From Thermoanaerobaculia bacterium (GTDB lineage Bacteria > Acidobacteriota > Thermoanaerobaculia > Gp7-AA8): 5,101 nucleotides of DNA. The position numbers and the translations under genes were made by a program. Under the pieces are notes generated by a model. It saw nothing but the letters and a program-made list of their open reading frames with translations. It was not told where the DNA came from and made no database searches. Shown here piece by piece: positions 1-5,101 of the stretch. The first letter of the stretch is position 1; every line of letters starts with the position of its first letter. The DNA lies in contig JAMPYE010000363.1 of the NCBI GenBank assembly GCA_023700825.1, positions 1-5,101 of the forward strand, read 5' to 3'.

Positions 1-15
1 CTCCCCATCCCCCAC

Positions 16-45
16 AAAGAAAACGGGCGACGCATCGCGTCGCCC
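16..45 (-). terminator. Rho-independent terminator-like hairpin downstream of the amidase
   Basis: A perfect 9-bp inverted repeat (25-33 GGGCGACGC, 37-45 GCGTCGCCC) encloses a 3-nt loop. Read on the minus strand, the direction of the amidase, the stem is followed at once by GTTTTCTTTG, a short T-rich tract. That is the layout of an intrinsic terminator, and it lies about 105 nt past the amidase stop codon, so it probably ends that transcript. The minus-strand lead-in GTAGGGGCGACGC also resembles dispersed palindromes I recall from several GC-rich and cyanobacterial genomes, so it may be a repeat copy that doubles as a terminator. The hairpin is seen directly; the function is inferred. Confidence 0.6.
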
Positions 46-81
46 CTACGAAGACCGACGATCGAAACACAGGCGCCGCCT

Positions 82-147
82 GCTTTGACCTTTGGCCTTT
101 GGCCCTTGGCCCGCCTTTCGCCTCTCGCCTTTCGCCTCTCGCCTGCC
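82..147. repeat. 7-bp periodic tandem array behind the amidase stop
   Basis: On the plus strand the region reads as heptamers: GCTTTGA, CCTTTGG, CCTTTGG, CCCTTGG (82-109), a 3-nt spacer, then GCCTTTC, GCCTCTC, GCCTTTC, GCCTCTC, GCCTGCC (113-147). The second block contains an exact 14-bp duplication (113-126 and 127-140). The minus strand is purine-rich (GAGAGGC/GAAAGGC). The array starts within a few bases of the amidase TAG stop (150-152), so unit gain or loss would leave the protein unchanged. It resembles the short heptanucleotide tandem repeats known from cyanobacteria and other genomes. No function is evident. Confidence 0.7.
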
Positions 148-149
148 TC

Positions 150-1709
150 CTACGGCACGCTCGCCTTGAACGCCGGCGCTCTCCGTGCCTTCGTCGCCTG
201 CTCGAACGCGTAGGCGATCGCGATGAGCCTGGGCTCGCTCCAGGCCTTGCCGAAGAAGAGAACGCCGACCGGCAGGCCGTGAACGTCTCCTGCAGGAACC
301 GTGATGCTCGGATATCCCGCGACGGCGGCGGGCGACGACGCGCCGCCGGTGTAGGCGTCGCCGTTGACCAGGTCGATCGGCCACGAAGGGCCGTTCGCGA
401 TCGTCACGAGCGCGTCGAGCTTCCCGGCGTCGATGACGGCATCGATCCCTTTCGTCCGGGTCACCTCGTGGTTCTTCGCGAGCGCGTCGAGATAGGCCTT
501 CTCGGTGAGCGGGCCCTTCTTCTCGGCGAGCTCGAGGATCTCCTGGCCGAAGTACGGGAGCTCCACCGCGGCGTTCGCCTTGTTGAACGCGATCAGCTCG
601 GCGATCGTCTTCACCCTCGAGCCGGGGCGGTCTGCAAAGTACGCCTCGAGGTCTGTCTTGAACTCGTAGAGCAGCACTTCGTACTCGCTGTCGCCGATCG
701 TCTCGAGATCCTTGAGCTCGACCTCGACGACGGTCGCGCCCTTCGACTTCATCGCCGCGACCGCCGACTCGAGCAGCGGGTCGACTTTCGGCCCGAGACC
801 AAACGACTTCGACTTCACGACGCCGATACGGGCGCCCGAAAGCGCGTTGGCGTCGAGGAACTGCGTGTAGTCGGCGTGCGCCTTGCCGTCGCTGCGTTTC
901 GTCTCCGGATCGCGCGCGTCGATGCCCGTCAGCGCGCCGAGCAGCACGGCCGCATCGGCGACCGACTTCGTCATCGGCCCCGCGGTGTCCTGCGAGTGCG
1001 CGATCGGAACGATTCCCGAGCGGCTGACGAGCCCGATGGTCGGCTTGATGCCGACGATGCCGCAGACCGATGCCGGAGAGATGATCGACCCGTCGGTCTC
1101 GGTGCCGACGGCGATCGGGGCGAGACCCGCGGCGACCGCGGAGCCGGAGCCGGAGCTCGAGCCGGATGCGTTGCGGTCGAGCGCGTGAGGGTTCCGCGTC
1201 TGCCCGCCCCTTCCGCTCCAGCCGCTCGACGATTTCGACGAGCGGAAGTTCGCCCACTCGCTCAGATTCGTCTTGCCGAGGATGACCGCGCCTGCGGCGC
1301 GAAGGCGCTCGACGACGAACGCGTCGCGCGAGGGCTTCGATCCGAGCAGTGCGAGCGATCCCGCGGTCGTCTCCATCTTGTCGGCGGTGTCGATGTTGTC
1401 CTTGATCAGCACGGGGATGCCGTGCAGCGGGCCGCGCGGCCCCGACTTCGCGCGCTCCGCATCGAGCGCCTCCGCGATCGCGATCGCGTCGGGATTGAGC
1501 TCGATGACCGCGTTGAGCCGCGGCCCCGCCTTGTCGATCTTTTCGATCCTCTCGAGATACGCGGTGACGAGTTCGCGCGAGGTCGTCTCACCCTTCGTCA
1601 TCGCGGCCTGCAGGTCCCCGACCGAGGCTTCTTCGATCGGAGGATGCGCCGCGAAAAGAGGAGTCGCGACGACGAGGACGAGTGTGACGAGACGCAAGAG
1701 ACGGAACAT
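150..1709 (-). CDS. Secreted amidase, amidase-signature family (peptide amidase-like)
   Basis: This 519-residue protein belongs to the amidase signature (AS) family, Ser-cisSer-Lys hydrolases that cleave carboxamides to acid plus ammonia or amine. The triad is visible: K103 in GIPVLIKDN, the cis-Ser in the GSSSGSG loop (S184/S185), and nucleophile S208 in GTETDGSIISPAS. The stretch after it (GLVSRSGIVP, HSQDTAGPMTKSVADA, residues 226-253) and the C-terminal GLPVGVLFFG (478-487) are typical. The GTETDGSI wording resembles bacterial peptide amidases more than GatA, but the substrate cannot be read from sequence. Residues 1-21 form a Sec signal peptide: R3 and R6, a hydrophobic core, and likely cleavage near LFA/AHPP; there is no lipobox Cys, so a soluble periplasmic or secreted enzyme is expected. 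I chose the ATG at 1709 because GGAGG lies 5 nt upstream and the signal peptide starts there; the frame is open to 1907 but that extension encodes repeat DNA. The gene lies 249 bp downstream of the ATP-grasp gene, same strand. Confidence 0.93.
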   Translation of the reverse strand: MFRLLRLVTLVLVVATPLFAAHPPIEEASVGDLQAAMTKGETTSRELVTAYLERIEKIDKAGPRLNAVIELNPDAIAIAEALDAERAKSGPRGPLHGIPVLIKDNIDTADKMETTAGSLALLGSKPSRDAFVVERLRAAGAVILGKTNLSEWANFRSSKSSSGWSGRGGQTRNPHALDRNASGSSSGSGSAVAAGLAPIAVGTETDGSIISPASVCGIVGIKPTIGLVSRSGIVPIAHSQDTAGPMTKSVADAAVLLGALTGIDARDPETKRSDGKAHADYTQFLDANALSGARIGVVKSKSFGLGPKVDPLLESAVAAMKSKGATVVEVELKDLETIGDSEYEVLLYEFKTDLEAYFADRPGSRVKTIAELIAFNKANAAVELPYFGQEILELAEKKGPLTEKAYLDALAKNHEVTRTKGIDAVIDAGKLDALVTIANGPSWPIDLVNGDAYTGGASSPAAVAGYPSITVPAGDVHGLPVGVLFFGKAWSEPRLIAIAYAFEQATKARRAPAFKASVP

Positions 1710-1714
1710 GACGG

Positions 1715-1719
1715 CCTCC
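1715..1719 (-). promoter_or_regulatory. Ribosome binding site fixing the amidase start
   Basis: The minus strand reads GGAGG-CCGTC-ATG: a full-strength Shine-Dalgarno core with a 5-nt spacer. It decides for the ATG at 1709 over the upstream in-frame candidates (for example 1793 and 1907), which have no comparable site. Confidence 0.88.
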
Positions 1720-1840
1720 AGGATTCGGTTCGTGGACGAATGCAACAGATTCGGCGTCGATTGTCCGTGAATCGCGCCCTCCGCGCCATCCATCACCAGA
1801 GCGGCGCGAGCTCGCCGGTGAGCGAACTCCGCGTTCCGCC

Positions 1841-1906
1841 GCATCCCGGAGGGATGCCAGAAGGTAGCCGGGATCGCCTGCGGCGAGCCGGGGCTACCTT
1901 CTGGCA
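1841..1906. repeat. Composite intergenic palindrome (REP/MITE-like candidate)
   Basis: Two overlapping inverted repeats are present. The first is a 7-bp hairpin, GCATCCC (1841-1847) with GGGATGC (1851-1857) and loop GGA. The second has perfect 15-bp arms, TGCCAGAAGGTAGCC (1855-1869) and GGCTACCTTCTGGCA (1892-1906), with a nested 5-bp stem TCGCC/GGCGA (1874-1878, 1882-1886) in its loop. The shared bases 1855-1857 mean only one hairpin can be fully formed at a time. It lies between the ligase stop and the amidase start and has no T-tract on either strand, so it is not a classical terminator, though it could protect the ligase mRNA 3' end. The CATCCCGGAGGGATG and TAGCCGGG elements resemble repeats I recall from Acidobacteria/Planctomycetes-type genomes; copy number cannot be tested here. 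Confidence 0.72.
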
Positions 1907-1958
1907 CACCCGCCGCCGTTCCGGGTGCGGCCCGAGTCAGCCTAACCGCGCACTTCCC

Positions 1959-3479
1959 TCACAGCGTCTCGGCGTCGAGCACGTCGAGCGTCTTGCGGTA
2001 GATCGCATCCGCCTCATCGCGACTGTTGCCGATGGCGACGAGACCGACCTTTCCGAACTGGGAGATCGCGCCGATCATGTGGAAGAGCACCCCCGTCTCG
2101 GACCTGTAGCTGTAGTCGAGCCGGTTGATCGTCACGATCTCCATCAGATCCTCGGGGAGGAGCCCGCGATATCGCTCGGCCTTCACGTTGTCGGTCGCGC
2201 GGTAGTACTTCGGCGTCCCGCTCGGCGAGAGGAAGAGGCCCGTCCGATCGTCGAGCCAGCCTCCCGTGAGAAAACGGAGCGCCAGCATCGGATGCGTCGT
2301 GCCTCCCATCCGGAGGTTGATCTCGATTGCCGAGATCTTCCACAAGCCCGGGCCGTCCTCCCACGCGAGGTAGTCGACCGAGAGCCGTCCCACCACGCCG
2401 TGGGCGGCGAGGGCGCGGCCGACCTGCATCGACGCAGCCTGCACCTGGAGTCGATAGGCGTCGTTCGCCGGAAACAGGCAGCCTTCGTAGCGCTGGCCGT
2501 GGGTGCCACCGAGAATCTGCTCGTGCGTCGACGCGATCAGGACGTCGCCCCGCGGGTTGATGCGCAGCTGGCAGCTCGGGCTCGTGGCGCCGGGACGCTC
2601 TACGAACTCCTCGACGATCCCTCCCATCCTCTCGAACTTCTCGAAGTAGCTCTCGAACGTCTCGGTGCTCACCGAGAACGCCGGGCGCCCCATTGCGCGC
2701 GCGATCGAATCGACCGTCCGCACCTCGGGCAGATCGATCACGGCATTGCCCTCACCGCTGAAGCCCTCGTTGAGCTTCACGATCGCCCGGCGAAGCGAGG
2801 GCTTCCGATGGGCGAGATCGAGAATTGCGCCCGCGACCTCGTCGACCGTGCGCAGATCCTCGATGGAGTCGGGAGAGTCGATTCCCACTTCCCGGAAGAT
2901 CCGCTTGCTTCCCGTCTTGCTTCCGAGATGAGTGAGCGCGGGATCGGGACCGTTGATCGGAATGCCTAGGAGCACCGCGAGACGCCGCTCGAGCGGCGTG
3001 ACGTTGAACACGGTGAGATAGGCGGAGTGCCGTTCGACGATGCCGGCACGAATCCGCTCGACGAGCCGGGGGCGCTCCAGGACCTTCTGCGTCAGCGGAC
3101 GCGGCGAGTTGTCGTACGCACAGAGCATCGTGAGGCGAGCGCGCGCGTGGCTCGCGGGGATCCCGGCGAGCATCTGCAGGTAGTACTCGAGCACCATCGG
3201 ATGCACCGGCTGCGAGGTCACGTAGACCATTCGCGCGCGTGGATTGCGGAGGCGCATCAACAGGAACAGCAGCCGTTCCTCGTAGAACCCGATGCCAGGG
3301 ATCTTCGAGAGCTCGCTCTGGTCGAGCGTCAGTGACGGGATGACGACCGAGGTGTACGGCTCGACGTCGCCGGGAAACACGACGTCCCAGAGATGCTCGA
3401 GCTGGGGCTTGAGCCGCTCGAACTCCGCGATCTCCTGCTCGAGAGGCATCTCCGATGGGAACGGGGGCTTCGGGGTCAC
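1959..3479 (-). CDS. ATP-grasp ligase, PGM1-like (peptide ligase / carboxylate-amine ligase family)
   Basis: The 506-residue protein resembles PGM1, the ATP-grasp peptide ligase of pheganomycin biosynthesis; such enzymes activate a carboxylate as acyl-phosphate with ATP and join it to an amine. Visible layout: a pre-ATP-grasp region (about 1-180, including MVYVTSQPVHP at 84-94); the ATP-grasp core (about 184-410) with LGSKTGSKR (185-193, K188), VKLNEGFSGEGN (234-245, K235 plus the flexible Gly loop), VEEFVERPG (289-297) and metal-site IEINLRMGGTTHP (385-397, E386 and N388); and a PGM1-type C-terminal region (about 415-506) with GVLFHMIGA (463-471) and VGLVAIGNS (478-486). No signal peptide or membrane segment is seen, so it is cytoplasmic. 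The start is GTG at 3479, with GGAGAG 5 nt upstream; the ATG 10 codons further in has its GGAG directly abutting. The real substrates are unknown: no precursor peptide or other biosynthetic gene is visible nearby. The amidase follows on the same strand; the aldolase is divergent. Confidence 0.87.
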   Translation of the reverse strand: MTPKPPFPSEMPLEQEIAEFERLKPQLEHLWDVVFPGDVEPYTSVVIPSLTLDQSELSKIPGIGFYEERLLFLLMRLRNPRARMVYVTSQPVHPMVLEYYLQMLAGIPASHARARLTMLCAYDNSPRPLTQKVLERPRLVERIRAGIVERHSAYLTVFNVTPLERRLAVLLGIPINGPDPALTHLGSKTGSKRIFREVGIDSPDSIEDLRTVDEVAGAILDLAHRKPSLRRAIVKLNEGFSGEGNAVIDLPEVRTVDSIARAMGRPAFSVSTETFESYFEKFERMGGIVEEFVERPGATSPSCQLRINPRGDVLIASTHEQILGGTHGQRYEGCLFPANDAYRLQVQAASMQVGRALAAHGVVGRLSVDYLAWEDGPGLWKISAIEINLRMGGTTHPMLALRFLTGGWLDDRTGLFLSPSGTPKYYRATDNVKAERYRGLLPEDLMEIVTINRLDYSYRSETGVLFHMIGAISQFGKVGLVAIGNSRDEADAIYRKTLDVLDAETL

Positions 3480-3484
3480 GCTCG

Positions 3485-3490
3485 CTCTCC
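3485..3490 (-). promoter_or_regulatory. Ribosome binding site supporting a GTG start for the ATP-grasp gene
   Basis: The minus strand reads GGAGAG-CGAGC-GTG, a good Shine-Dalgarno with a 5-nt spacer. It favours the GTG at 3479 over the in-frame ATG at 3449, whose nearest GGAG has no spacer. Confidence 0.75.
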
Positions 3491-3602
3491 GCCGTCGGAT
3501 CGATTGTTTCCGCGATGACTCGCGGGGTAAGGCTGCGCCGCTGGTTGTGGAAAGTATGCGACGAGCAGACCCGCGGAGTCTTCACCGGGACGCACACCGG
3601 CT

Positions 3603-3618
3603 CGTGACGAGAGTCACG
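3603..3618. promoter_or_regulatory. CRP/FNR-type operator candidate
   Basis: The sequence CGTGACGAGAGTCACG is a perfect 6-bp inverted repeat around GAGA. It fits the CRP-family pattern GTGA-N6-TCAC exactly in its core; the E. coli consensus is TGTGA-N6-TCACA. Its centre is about 75 bp upstream of the aldolase start site implied by the TATGAT box, and about 131 bp upstream of the ligase start codon. A CRP-like protein could therefore act on either gene. A 6-bp palindrome can arise by chance in GC-rich DNA, so this is a candidate only. Confidence 0.4.
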
Positions 3619-3649
3619 GGCGGCGCGCCGTGCGCACCGAAGGGCCCCG

Positions 3650-3679
3650 TTTCCGGCGACCGCGGAAAAGCCATATGAT
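3650..3679 (+). promoter_or_regulatory. Sigma-70-like promoter candidate for the aldolase
   Basis: TATGAT at 3674-3679 matches five of six bases of the -10 consensus and stands out in an otherwise GC-rich region. The best -35 partner at an 18-bp spacing is TTTCCG (3650-3655), which is weak and would fit a promoter needing an activator. The predicted transcript would begin near 3686, giving a leader of about 75 nt before the ATG at 3760. Confidence 0.4.
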
Positions 3680-3707
3680 TGCCGGCGACTGACATCCACG
3701 ACACTCA

Positions 3708-3733
3708 GGGCTGGCCGCTGCCTGGGCCAGTCC
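3708..3733 (+). promoter_or_regulatory. Leader hairpin upstream of the aldolase
   Basis: In the predicted 5' leader, GGGCTGGCC (3708-3716) pairs with GGCCAGTCC (3725-3733): nine base pairs including one G-T (G-U in RNA) and an 8-nt loop. It ends 17 nt before the ribosome binding site and has no T-tract after it, so it is not an intrinsic attenuator. It could stabilise the mRNA or bind a regulator. The pairing is seen; any role is inferred. Confidence 0.4.
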
Positions 3734-3750
3734 GGAACTTCACATTCGGC

Positions 3751-3755
3751 GGGAG
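3751..3755 (+). promoter_or_regulatory. Ribosome binding site fixing the aldolase start
   Basis: GGGAG lies 4 nt before the ATG at 3760. It supports that start over the longer open frame beginning at 3679, whose extra 27 codons overlap the promoter and leader hairpin and match nothing in this family. Confidence 0.85.
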
Positions 3756-3759
3756 AATC

Positions 3760-4824
3760 ATGAATAGCGAAATCGTCAAACTACTCGGTGACAACGGCAA
3801 GAATCTGCTCGAGTTCGCCAACCCCAAGATCTCGAAGGATTCGCTCCACCTCCCCGGCCCCGACTTCGTCGACCGCATCTGGGCCGCATCGGACCGCAAC
3901 GTGCGTGTCCTGGGGAGCCTCCAGCGGCTCTTCGGCACGGGCCGCCTCGCGGGAACCGGCTACATGTCGATCCTTCCGGTCGACCAGGGGATCGAGCACT
4001 CGGGCGGCGCGTCGTTCGCGAAGAACCCGATCTACTTCGACGGCGAGAACATCGTGAAGCTTGCGATCGCCGGGGGCTGCAACGCGGTCGCGTCGACCTA
4101 CGGCGTGCTCGGCTCGGTGGCTCGCAGGTACGCGCACAAGATCCCGTTCGTCGTGAAGATCAACCACAACGAACTGCTCACTTACCCGAACAAGGCCGAC
4201 CAGATCATGTTCGGCACCGTGAAGCAGGCGTGGGACATGGGCGCCGCGGCGGTCGGCGCGACGATCTACTTCGGCTCCGACGGCGCGACGCGGCAGATCG
4301 TCGAAGTCGCTGAGGCCTTCGCCTACGCGCACGACCTCGGCATGGCGACGATCCTCTGGTGCTATCTCCGCAACAACGCCTTCAAGAAGGACAAGGACTA
4401 CCACGTCTCCGCCGACCTCTCGGGCCAGGCGAACCATCTCGGCGTGACGATCCAGGCAGACATCATCAAGCAGAAGCTCCCCGAGTGTAACGGCGGCTAC
4501 GGCGCACTCAACACGGGCGAGTCGAGCTACGGAAAGATCGACAAGAGGATCTACACGGAGCTCTCTTCGGACCACCCGATCGACCTGACGCGCTACCAGG
4601 TGGCGAACTGCTACATGGGCCGCGCGGGACTCATCAACTCGGGAGGCGCGTCGGGAAGCAACGACTTCGCCGAAGCGGTCGCAACCGCCGTGATCAACAA
4701 GCGCGCGGGCGGCACCGGCCTGATCTCCGGCCGCAAGGCGTTCCAGCGCCCGATGGAAGAGGGAGCGAAGCTCCTGAACCTCATCCAGGACGTCTACCTC
4801 GACAAGGACATCACCGTCGCCTGA
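3760..4824 (+). CDS. fbaB: Class I fructose-bisphosphate aldolase, DhnA/FbaB type (EC 4.1.2.13)
   Basis: This 354-residue enzyme interconverts fructose 1,6-bisphosphate with glyceraldehyde 3-phosphate and dihydroxyacetone phosphate through a Schiff base, in the cytoplasm. It is collinear with E. coli FbaB (about 350 residues), including RLAGTGYMSILPVDQGIEHS (62-81), GATIYFGS (166-173), SADLSGQANHLG (217-228), NCYMGRAGLINSGG (283-296) and GTGLISGRKAF (318-328). K237 in ADIIKQK is the expected Schiff-base lysine by position, D75 and Y170 are likely active-site residues, and the NSGG and GRKAF segments are likely phosphate-binding. There is no truncation or missing motif, and no signal peptide. 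In E. coli this isozyme is linked to gluconeogenic growth. The gene appears monocistronic: it has its own promoter candidate upstream, a strong stem-loop after the stop, and a convergent neighbour. Function by homology is secure. Confidence 0.97.
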   Translation: MNSEIVKLLGDNGKNLLEFANPKISKDSLHLPGPDFVDRIWAASDRNVRVLGSLQRLFGTGRLAGTGYMSILPVDQGIEHSGGASFAKNPIYFDGENIVKLAIAGGCNAVASTYGVLGSVARRYAHKIPFVVKINHNELLTYPNKADQIMFGTVKQAWDMGAAAVGATIYFGSDGATRQIVEVAEAFAYAHDLGMATILWCYLRNNAFKKDKDYHVSADLSGQANHLGVTIQADIIKQKLPECNGGYGALNTGESSYGKIDKRIYTELSSDHPIDLTRYQVANCYMGRAGLINSGGASGSNDFAEAVATAVINKRAGGTGLISGRKAFQRPMEEGAKLLNLIQDVYLDKDITVA

Positions 4825-4849
4825 CGCCGGGTCAAAGCTCCGAATACGC

Positions 4850-4879
4850 GAGAACGCGGGCCGCAAGGCCCGCGTTCTC
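4850..4879. terminator. Strong stem-loop terminator between convergent genes
   Basis: A perfect 13-bp stem, GAGAACGCGGGCC (4850-4862) with GGCCCGCGTTCTC (4867-4879), is closed by the tetraloop GCAA, a GNRA loop in plus-strand RNA. It starts 26 nt after the aldolase stop. The plus-strand 3' side is moderately U-rich (GTTCTCTGTATC) but has no clean U-run; the minus side has none. Lying between convergent genes, it could serve both, most plausibly the aldolase. Confidence 0.75.
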
Positions 4880-4910
4880 TGTATCGATTCGATGGAGGTT
4901 CGCAGGGCTG

Positions 4911-4940
4911 CGCGCGCTGCGTCGATCAGAGCAGCGCGCG
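4911..4940. terminator. GC-rich stem-loop spanning the regulator's stop codon
   Basis: CGCGCGCTGC (4911-4920) and GCAGCGCGCG (4931-4940) form a perfect 10-bp stem with a 10-nt loop. The stop codon of the LuxR-type gene (4926-4928) sits in the loop, so one arm lies inside the coding sequence. No T-tract follows on either strand, so it is at best a weak terminator or an mRNA 3'-end structure. Confidence 0.4.
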
Positions 4941-5101
4941 TTCCTTGGCGTAGATCATCAACCCGACTCGCCCCTCGACACCGAGCTTCGCGTAGAGCGA
5001 GTGCAGATGCGTCTTGACGGTTCCCTGCGCGATGGACAGCGCCTCGGCAATTTCGCGGCTCCCCTTCCCTGCCGCGGCCAGGGCCATGATCTCGAGCTCC
5101 C
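4926..5101 (-). CDS. LuxR/NarL-type transcriptional regulator, C-terminal HTH (partial, 5' end outside window)
   Basis: Only the last 57 complete codons are present, read on the minus strand from the window edge to TGA at 4928-4926. They form nearly the whole GerE/LuxR DNA-binding domain: ELEIMALAAAGKGSREIAEA, then LSIAQGTVKTHLHSLYAKLG, then VEGRVGLMIYAKERALL. The hallmarks are the initial E-L-E (preceded by a partial codon ending GG, consistent with Arg), G-x-x-REIA, the recognition-helix segment TVKTHLHSLYAKL, and GVxxR. The protein ends 14 residues after that Arg, normal for NarL-family response regulators. Whether a receiver domain precedes it cannot be seen. It converges on the aldolase gene, so shared regulation is not implied. 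The family call is firm; the target and signal are unknown. Confidence 0.9.
   Translation of the reverse strand, partial: ELEIMALAAAGKGSREIAEALSIAQGTVKTHLHSLYAKLGVEGRVGLMIYAKERALL

Larger units (their letters stand above)
3480..3759. other. Divergent intergenic region between ligase and aldolase
   Basis: These 280 bp contain no convincing gene. They must hold the promoters of both flanking genes, which point away from each other. Recognisable elements are the ligase ribosome binding site (3485-3490), a CRP/FNR-like palindrome (3603-3618), a -10 candidate toward the aldolase (3674-3679), a leader hairpin (3708-3733) and the aldolase ribosome binding site (3751-3755). I found no convincing -35/-10 pair toward the ligase. 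Confidence 0.7.

Noticed and set aside
82..147. Heptamer array considered as a phase-variation switch or CRISPR
   Set aside because: Units are 7 bp without spacers, so it is not CRISPR, and the array lies after the amidase stop codon, so changing unit number cannot shift its reading frame.
1710..1907. N-terminal extension of the amidase to a GTG at 1907
   Set aside because: It translates the intergenic palindrome, would bury the signal peptide 66 residues in, and lacks a ribosome binding site, whereas GGAGG precedes the ATG at 1709.
99..2969. A 956-codon open frame on the plus strand, antisense to both the amidase and the ligase genes
   Set aside because: It begins at a TTG inside the heptamer array, is composed mostly of Arg, Asp, Leu and Ala in low-complexity order, crosses two clear genes and their intergenic palindrome, and shows no recognisable domain. 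Long antisense frames are common in GC-rich DNA.
3621..3630. Perfect palindrome CGGCGCGCCG considered as an operator
   Set aside because: Pure G/C palindromes of this length are expected by chance in such GC-rich DNA and nothing around it suggests a site.
3582..3674. A 30-residue minus-strand reading frame in the divergent region, considered as a precursor peptide for the PGM1-like ligase
   Set aside because: It has no ribosome binding site, its composition is ordinary GC-rich frame sequence, and it overlaps the promoter region of the aldolase.
3679..3759. 27-codon upstream extension of the aldolase
   Set aside because: It starts at a non-ATG codon inside the -10 candidate and covers the leader hairpin; the ATG at 3760 has GGGAG and matches the family's usual N-terminus.
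3781..4866. 361-codon minus-strand frame opposite the aldolase
   Set aside because: It is the mirror of a highly conserved aldolase gene, is Val/Arg/Asp/Glu-rich without motifs, and starts inside the terminator stem.

Overview
The window is GC-rich bacterial chromosome with four protein-coding genes, one of them cut by the right edge. Reading from the left: a secreted amidase (minus strand, 150-1709), a PGM1-like ATP-grasp ligase (minus, 1959-3479), a divergently transcribed DhnA/FbaB-type class I fructose-bisphosphate aldolase (plus, 3760-4824), and the C-terminal helix-turn-helix of a LuxR/NarL-type regulator (minus, 4926-5101, start outside the window). Nothing looks phage- or plasmid-derived, and I see no tRNA, rRNA, transposase or CRISPR array. 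High GC, strong GGAGG-type ribosome binding sites, short palindromic intergenic elements and a 7-bp tandem array suggest a free-living, GC-rich bacterium. Acidobacteriota or a similar environmental phylum is my best guess, but only from general impression, with low confidence.

Layout. Bases 1-149 hold a terminator-like hairpin (minus strand) and a 7-bp periodic array directly behind the amidase stop codon. Two gene starts need care. The amidase frame stays open for 66 codons upstream of its real ATG, into a palindromic repeat; the ATG at 1709 has a perfect GGAGG and begins a signal peptide. The aldolase frame is open 27 codons upstream of its real ATG at 3760. The 249-bp gap between amidase and ligase carries a composite palindrome (1841-1906). 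The 280-bp divergent region (3480-3759) carries a GTGA-N6-TCAC palindrome of the CRP/FNR type, a TATGAT -10 candidate and a leader hairpin before the aldolase. The 101-bp convergent gap after the aldolase holds a 13-bp perfect stem with a GCAA loop and a second 10-bp stem around the regulator's stop codon.

How the genes might work together. The aldolase is central glycolysis/gluconeogenesis and probably stands alone. The more interesting pair is the ligase and the exported amidase, in the same orientation: one family makes amide/peptide bonds with ATP in the cytoplasm, the other hydrolyses amides outside it. No precursor peptide gene or other biosynthetic gene is visible, so a joint pathway is only a hypothesis.
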